Shown here one piece after another: positions 6,820 through 9,386 of a stretch of 9,386 bases of DNA. This DNA comes from Rickettsiales bacterium. GTDB taxonomy: Bacteria > Pseudomonadota > Alphaproteobacteria > Rickettsiales > UBA998. A program made the position numbers and the translations under genes. Position 1 is the first letter of the stretch. Each line of letters starts with the position of its first letter. The DNA lies in assembly GCA_019749855.1 (NCBI GenBank), contig JAIEPI010000024.1, positions 1-9,386 of the forward strand, written 5' to 3'. The notes under the pieces are model-generated. The model saw only the letters and a program-made list of their open reading frames with translations. It was not told the origin of the DNA and made no database searches.

Positions 6820-7203
6820 TTAACGTACTCCTGCCGTCAGGTCGATCGTTTGGCCCTGAGCCAAGGTCACAACCGCTTTCTTAATGTCAGAGCGTTGACC
6901 AGGAAGACCACGAAAACGCTTGGTTTTCCCTTTGATGCTCACCGTGTTAACATTGACAACCGTGACACCAAAAATCTCCTCAACCGCTTGCTTGATTAAC
7001 GGCTTGGTCGCATCAGTGCGCACCTTGAAGGTGACCTTGTTGTGTTCGCTGCCCATGGTCGATTTTTCCGTTACCACAGGACGCGAGATGACGTCGTAGA
7101 GAGCCGAGTTAGAAACCTTGCCCTTCACATTGTCTTTCTTTGTCGCCGTTTTTTTAGGGGCGGTTTTTTTCACAGATTCTTTTTTTGCAGCTACGGCGTT
7201 CAT
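6820..7203 (-). CDS. rplW: 50S ribosomal protein L23 with lysine-rich N-terminal extension
   Basis: L23 lies at the polypeptide exit of the 50S subunit and is the main docking site for trigger factor and for the signal recognition particle. The core starts near residue 35 (LYDVISRPVVTEKS, 35-48) and includes FGVTVVNVNTVSIKGKTKR (78-96), the usual L23 hairpin region. The length is 127 residues against about 100 in E. coli. The excess is an N-terminal extension of about 33 residues with ten lysines in the first 30 plus Ala/Thr, likely disordered. The start at 7203 is favoured because it forms an ATGA overlap with the rplD stop and has GGAGG 10 nt upstream. The only later in-frame alternatives are a GTG at about codon 26 and an ATG at codon 50, which lies inside the core. 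rplB begins 1 nt after the stop. Confidence 0.95.
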   Translation of the reverse strand: MNAVAAKKESVKKTAPKKTATKKDNVKGKVSNSALYDVISRPVVTEKSTMGSEHNKVTFKVRTDATKPLIKQAVEEIFGVTVVNVNTVSIKGKTKRFRGLPGQRSDIKKAVVTLAQGQTIDLTAGVR

Positions 7204-7817
7204 GCGAGTCGAGCCTCCAGCGTTTCAACCGCCGCCCGCGTGAGCACCAGCTCTTTGTGGCGAAGGATGTCGTAAACATTGATGCCAACCTGCGGCAACA
7301 CGTCTACATGTTTAATGTTACGCGAAGCGAGTGCAAAATTCACATCAACAGTGACGTCAATAATGAGCGGCTTCTGCCAGCCTTGCTTGGTAATTGCCGC
7401 AGCGAGGCCCTTGGCTTTGGCATCTGCGACTGCGGTGCCCTCAAGAATAATCAAGCTGCCTTCCGCCTGTTTGGCTGAGAGCGCATGGCGGAGGCCAAGT
7501 TTGCGGAATTTTTTGGTCAGGTCATACGCATGACTACGCACCACGGGACCGAATGAAATACCGCCACCGACCCATTGCGTGGAGCGACGCGAACCCGCGC
7601 GCGCCTTACCGGAGCCTTTTTGCTTCCAAGGCTTTTTCGTGGTGCCACTCACATCGCTACGCCCCTTGGTCGCGTGCGTGCCTGCCTGACGCTTTGCACG
7701 CTGCCATTCAACAACGCGCTGCAAAATGTCGCGGCGTGGGGTGAGACCAAAAACCGCAGGATTGAGCTCAATCTCTCCGGCGGCCTTACCATCCATTGCT
7801 ATCACTTTAGCTTTCAT
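7200..7817 (-). CDS. rplD: 50S ribosomal protein L4
   Basis: L4 is a primary 23S rRNA binder whose long loop lines the peptide exit tunnel. In E. coli it also represses its own operon through the S10 leader. It is 205 residues, close to E. coli (201). The tunnel loop is seen at about 45-95, with KKPWKQKGSGKARAGS (61-76) and the conserved lysine region where E. coli macrolide-resistance changes fall (Lys63) in its usual form, followed by WVGGGISFGP. The C-terminal half carries ALSAKQAEGSLIILE (112-126). ATG is preceded by GAGG at 8 nt. Its TGA stop overlaps the rplW start in an ATGA arrangement, pointing to translational coupling. L4 is a candidate regulator of the leader upstream of rplC, by analogy only. 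Confidence 0.97.
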   Translation of the reverse strand: MKAKVIAMDGKAAGEIELNPAVFGLTPRRDILQRVVEWQRAKRQAGTHATKGRSDVSGTTKKPWKQKGSGKARAGSRRSTQWVGGGISFGPVVRSHAYDLTKKFRKLGLRHALSAKQAEGSLIILEGTAVADAKAKGLAAAITKQGWQKPLIIDVTVDVNFALASRNIKHVDVLPQVGINVYDILRHKELVLTRAAVETLEARLA

Positions 7818-7831
7818 GACTGCTGCCTCAC

Positions 7832-8587
7832 CTATTGTTCGCCGCCCTCTGCACTTGCTTCAGGAGCAGCTGCAGGAGCTTCGTTGACGGGAACAGCTTC
7901 TGCTGCTTTCGCCGTTTGTTTAATGCTTGCTGGGAAAGGCGCTTCCGCCGGACGGCCACGCTTGACGGCGTCATTGACCAGAACATAGCTGTTATCAACG
8001 CCAGGAATAGCACCCTTGACCAAAATCAATCCACGCTCAACATCCGTGGAAACAATCTGTAAATTCTGCACTGTCACGCGCTCGGCACCTAAATGGCCGG
8101 CCATTTTCTTGCCTTTGAATACCTTACCCGGATCCTGACGCTGGCCGGTCGAACCATGCGAGCGGTGCGAAACGGATACACCATGCGATGCTTCCAAGCC
8201 GCGGAAGTTGTGACGCTTCATAACACCGGCAAAACCCTTGCCTCTGCTCGTACCAATCACATCAACATACTGGCCACCCACATAATGCTCAACGGTCAAT
8301 TCCGCGCCCACCTCAACGAACGCATTCTCCGCCACACGGAACTCAACCAGCTTGCGCTTGGGAGCCACTTTGGATTTGGCAAAATGTCCGCGCATGCCTT
8401 TGCTCACGTGCTTGGCTTTCGCCTCGCCGTAACCGATTTGCAGAGCGGTGTAGCCGTCTTTTTCTTTGGTTTTATGTGCGACAACCTGAACATTGTCCAT
8501 TTGAAGTACCGTGACTGGCACGCGCTCACCGTTTTCGGTAAACACCTGCGTCATGCCGAGCTTCTTCGTAATGACACCCGTACGCAT
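7832..8587 (-). CDS. rplC: 50S ribosomal protein L3
   Basis: L3 binds 23S rRNA early in 50S assembly and sends a long loop toward the peptidyl-transferase centre. At 251 residues it is longer than E. coli L3 (209). The core is clear: MRTGVITKKLGMTQVF at the N-terminus, then TSRGKGFAGVMKRHNF (113-128), and SHGSTGQRQDPGKVFKGKKM (143-162). The Gln-Arg-Gln at 149-151 covers the glutamine methylated by PrmB in E. coli (Gln150). From about residue 212 the protein runs into an Ala/Pro/Glu-rich tail that is probably disordered; similar tails are common in alphaproteobacterial L3. ATG is preceded 8 nt upstream by AGGAAGGA. As first gene after the terminator, promoter and leader hairpin, it is the likely head of the main ribosomal-protein transcript. 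rplD follows after 14 nt. Confidence 0.97.
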   Translation of the reverse strand: MRTGVITKKLGMTQVFTENGERVPVTVLQMDNVQVVAHKTKEKDGYTALQIGYGEAKAKHVSKGMRGHFAKSKVAPKRKLVEFRVAENAFVEVGAELTVEHYVGGQYVDVIGTSRGKGFAGVMKRHNFRGLEASHGVSVSHRSHGSTGQRQDPGKVFKGKKMAGHLGAERVTVQNLQIVSTDVERGLILVKGAIPGVDNSYVLVNDAVKRGRPAEAPFPASIKQTAKAAEAVPVNEAPAAAPEASAEGGEQ

Positions 8588-8611
8588 CTGCTTGTTCCTT
8601 CCTACCCAGAG

Positions 8612-8632
8612 GAACCCTGACTCTCAGGGTTC
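8612..8632 (-). promoter_or_regulatory. Leader hairpin upstream of rplC
   Basis: Perfect inverted repeat on the minus strand: GAACCCTGA (8632-8624), loop GAG, TCAGGGTTC (8620-8612), a 9-bp stem with a 3-nt loop. No T tract follows, so it is not an intrinsic terminator. It ends 8 nt before the AGGAAGGA Shine-Dalgarno of rplC (8603-8596). The end of its 3' arm overlaps GTTCCT (8615-8610), which can pair perfectly with AGGAAC (8599-8594) inside that Shine-Dalgarno, so the two folds exclude each other. The structure may control rplC translation, perhaps by a ribosomal protein such as L4, which represses the S10 operon in E. coli; that role is inferred. Confidence 0.6.
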
Positions 8633-8678
8633 ATAGGCGATGCTTGCTAACTAATCCCTACCATGCGGCAGGGCGTGA

Positions 8679-8707
8679 TGTATAACCGCACTGGCAAAGC
8701 GATGCAA
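8679..8707 (-). promoter_or_regulatory. Candidate sigma-70-type promoter for the rplC operon
   Basis: On the minus strand TTGCAT (8707-8702) is separated by exactly 17 nt from TATACA (8684-8679). The hexamers match the consensus at 3/6 and 4/6 positions, which is modest, but the spacing is ideal. The region just upstream (8730-8708) is A/T-rich with A and T tracts and resembles an UP element, common at strong ribosomal promoters. Transcription would start near 8672, giving a leader of about 84 nt before rplC. A new promoter is expected here because a terminator closes off the upstream transcript. The positional logic is stronger than the sequence match. Confidence 0.45.
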
Positions 8708-8758
8708 GCAAAAATCTTATCTTTTTTTGCCAAATCTAAGTTGCGGTATTTTAGATAT

Positions 8759-8788
8759 AAAAAAGGCCAGCCGCAGCCAGCCCTCTTT
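8759..8788 (-). terminator. Rho-independent terminator after rpsJ
   Basis: Read on the minus strand, GGCTGGCTGCGGCTGGCC (8782-8765) folds into a 7-bp stem with a UGCG tetraloop. The pairs are G-C, G-C, C-G, U-G, G-U, G-C, C-G. Six T residues follow at once (8764-8759), and AAA (8788-8786) on the other side can pair with part of the T tract. On the plus strand the two G-U pairs become C/A mismatches, so the hairpin is strand-specific, as expected for a terminator of the tuf-rpsJ transcript. It starts 16 nt after the rpsJ stop. Seen directly; the efficiency is not known, and some read-through into rplC is possible. Confidence 0.85.
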
Positions 8789-8804
8789 ATATATTCTCGT
8801 AATA

Positions 8805-9125
8805 TTACGCGTTACCAATCACCGTAATCTGCACATCCACACCGGCGGCCAGATCCAGCTTGCCCAGCGCGTCCACTGTTTGCGGGGTTGCATCGACAAT
8901 ATCGATCAAACGCTTGTGCGTACGAATTTCGAATTGTTCGCGCGATTTTTTATCGATGTGCGGCGAACGAAGCACCGTAAAACGATTGGTACGGCGCGGC
9001 ATCGGCACTGGACCACGCACACGGGCACCCGTGCGCTTTGCGGTGCTGACAATCTCCTTGGTGGAGTGATCTAGCATCTCATGATCAAACGCGCGAAGGC
9101 GAATACGGATTTTTTGGTTCATCAT
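8805..9125 (-). CDS. rpsJ: 30S ribosomal protein S10 (NusE)
   Basis: S10 of the small-subunit head. In E. coli it also acts as NusE, pairing with NusB in transcription antitermination and binding NusG. It is 106 residues, the family's normal size (about 102-105). Recognisable stretches are KIRIRLRAFDHEMLD (5-19), GARVRGPVPMPRR (33-45) in the tip loop, and the HIDKKSREQFEIRTHKR segment (56-72). Two ATG codons are adjacent (9125 and 9122). An AGAGGA Shine-Dalgarno lies 7 nt before the first and 10 nt before the second, so the first is preferred slightly, although many homologues begin with one Met. Unlike the usual arrangement, the gene is followed within 16 nt by an intrinsic terminator and then a 217-nt gap to rplC. 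It therefore seems to belong to the tuf transcript more than to the operon normally named after it. Confidence 0.98.
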   Translation of the reverse strand: MMNQKIRIRLRAFDHEMLDHSTKEIVSTAKRTGARVRGPVPMPRRTNRFTVLRSPHIDKKSREQFEIRTHKRLIDIVDATPQTVDALGKLDLAAGVDVQITVIGNA

Positions 9126-9140
9126 AATGGTGTCCTCTGC

Positions 9141-9386
<246 letters not shown>

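Noticed and set aside
6123..6884. 253-codon plus-strand open frame opposite rplB
   Set aside because: It is antisense to a highly conserved L2 gene, shows no recognisable domain and is rich in residues typical of reverse-frame translation (Thr, His, Arg, Ile). It is a shadow frame.
8093..8620. 175-codon plus-strand open frame opposite rplC, running into the leader
   Set aside because: Antisense to conserved L3 and without a recognisable domain. The part beyond rplC only covers the leader hairpin.
8708..8730. GCAAAAA / TTTTTGC inverted repeat as a second terminator
   Set aside because: The stem is almost all A-T and no T tract follows it in the minus sense. It is better read as an AT-rich upstream promoter element.
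8798..8809. Perfect 12-bp palindrome CGTAATATTACG across the rpsJ stop codon
   Set aside because: A palindrome with 6-nt halves is expected about twice by chance in a window this size, and it has no loop or T tract.

Overview
The window is one long block of translation genes, all on the minus strand: the 3' end of tuf (EF-Tu), then rpsJ, the rest of the S10 cluster (rplC-rplD-rplW-rplB-rpsS-rplV-rpsC-rplP-rpmC-rpsQ) and most of the spc cluster (rplN-rplX-rplE-rpsN-rpsH-rplF-rplR-rpsE and the first 12 codons of the next gene, expected rpmD). Transcription runs from high to low coordinates. Gene order is the classical bacterial one, and every complete gene is intact and of near-normal family length. 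I saw no mobile element, CRISPR array, tRNA or rRNA, and no credible plus-strand gene.

The organism is probably an alphaproteobacterium of moderate GC, judged by eye and not computed. The signs are the 101-residue zinc-free S14, the long Ala/Pro/Glu-rich C-terminal tail of L3, the general look of S5, S8 and L14, and tuf directly upstream of rpsJ. I cannot place it to order from this sequence alone.

Layout along transcription: (1) 9386-8805, tuf 3' end and rpsJ, 15 nt apart and probably co-transcribed. (2) 8804-8588, the only sizeable non-coding gap (217 nt). It holds a strong-looking, strand-specific intrinsic terminator just after rpsJ, an AT-rich tract with a candidate sigma-70 promoter, and a leader before rplC. 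The leader has a perfect 9-bp hairpin whose 3' arm could instead pair with the rplC Shine-Dalgarno sequence. (3) 8587-3600, rplC to rpsQ, tightly packed with three start/stop overlaps (rplD/rplW, rplV/rpsC, rplP/rpmC) and one unusual 85-nt spacer between rpsC and rplP. (4) 3575-1, rplN to the start of rpmD, with spacers of 2-29 nt and Shine-Dalgarno sequences often embedded in the preceding stop codon.

The products build both ribosomal subunits: S10, S19, S3, S17, S14, S8 and S5 for the 30S; L3, L4, L23, L2, L22, L16, L29, L14, L24, L5, L6, L18 (and L30) for the 50S. EF-Tu delivers aminoacyl-tRNA to the finished ribosome. I found no undescribed gene system. What deserves a second look is the rpsJ-rplC control region, which appears to uncouple rpsJ from the rest of the S10 operon, and the lysine-rich tails on L23 and L29, two proteins that sit side by side at the peptide exit.
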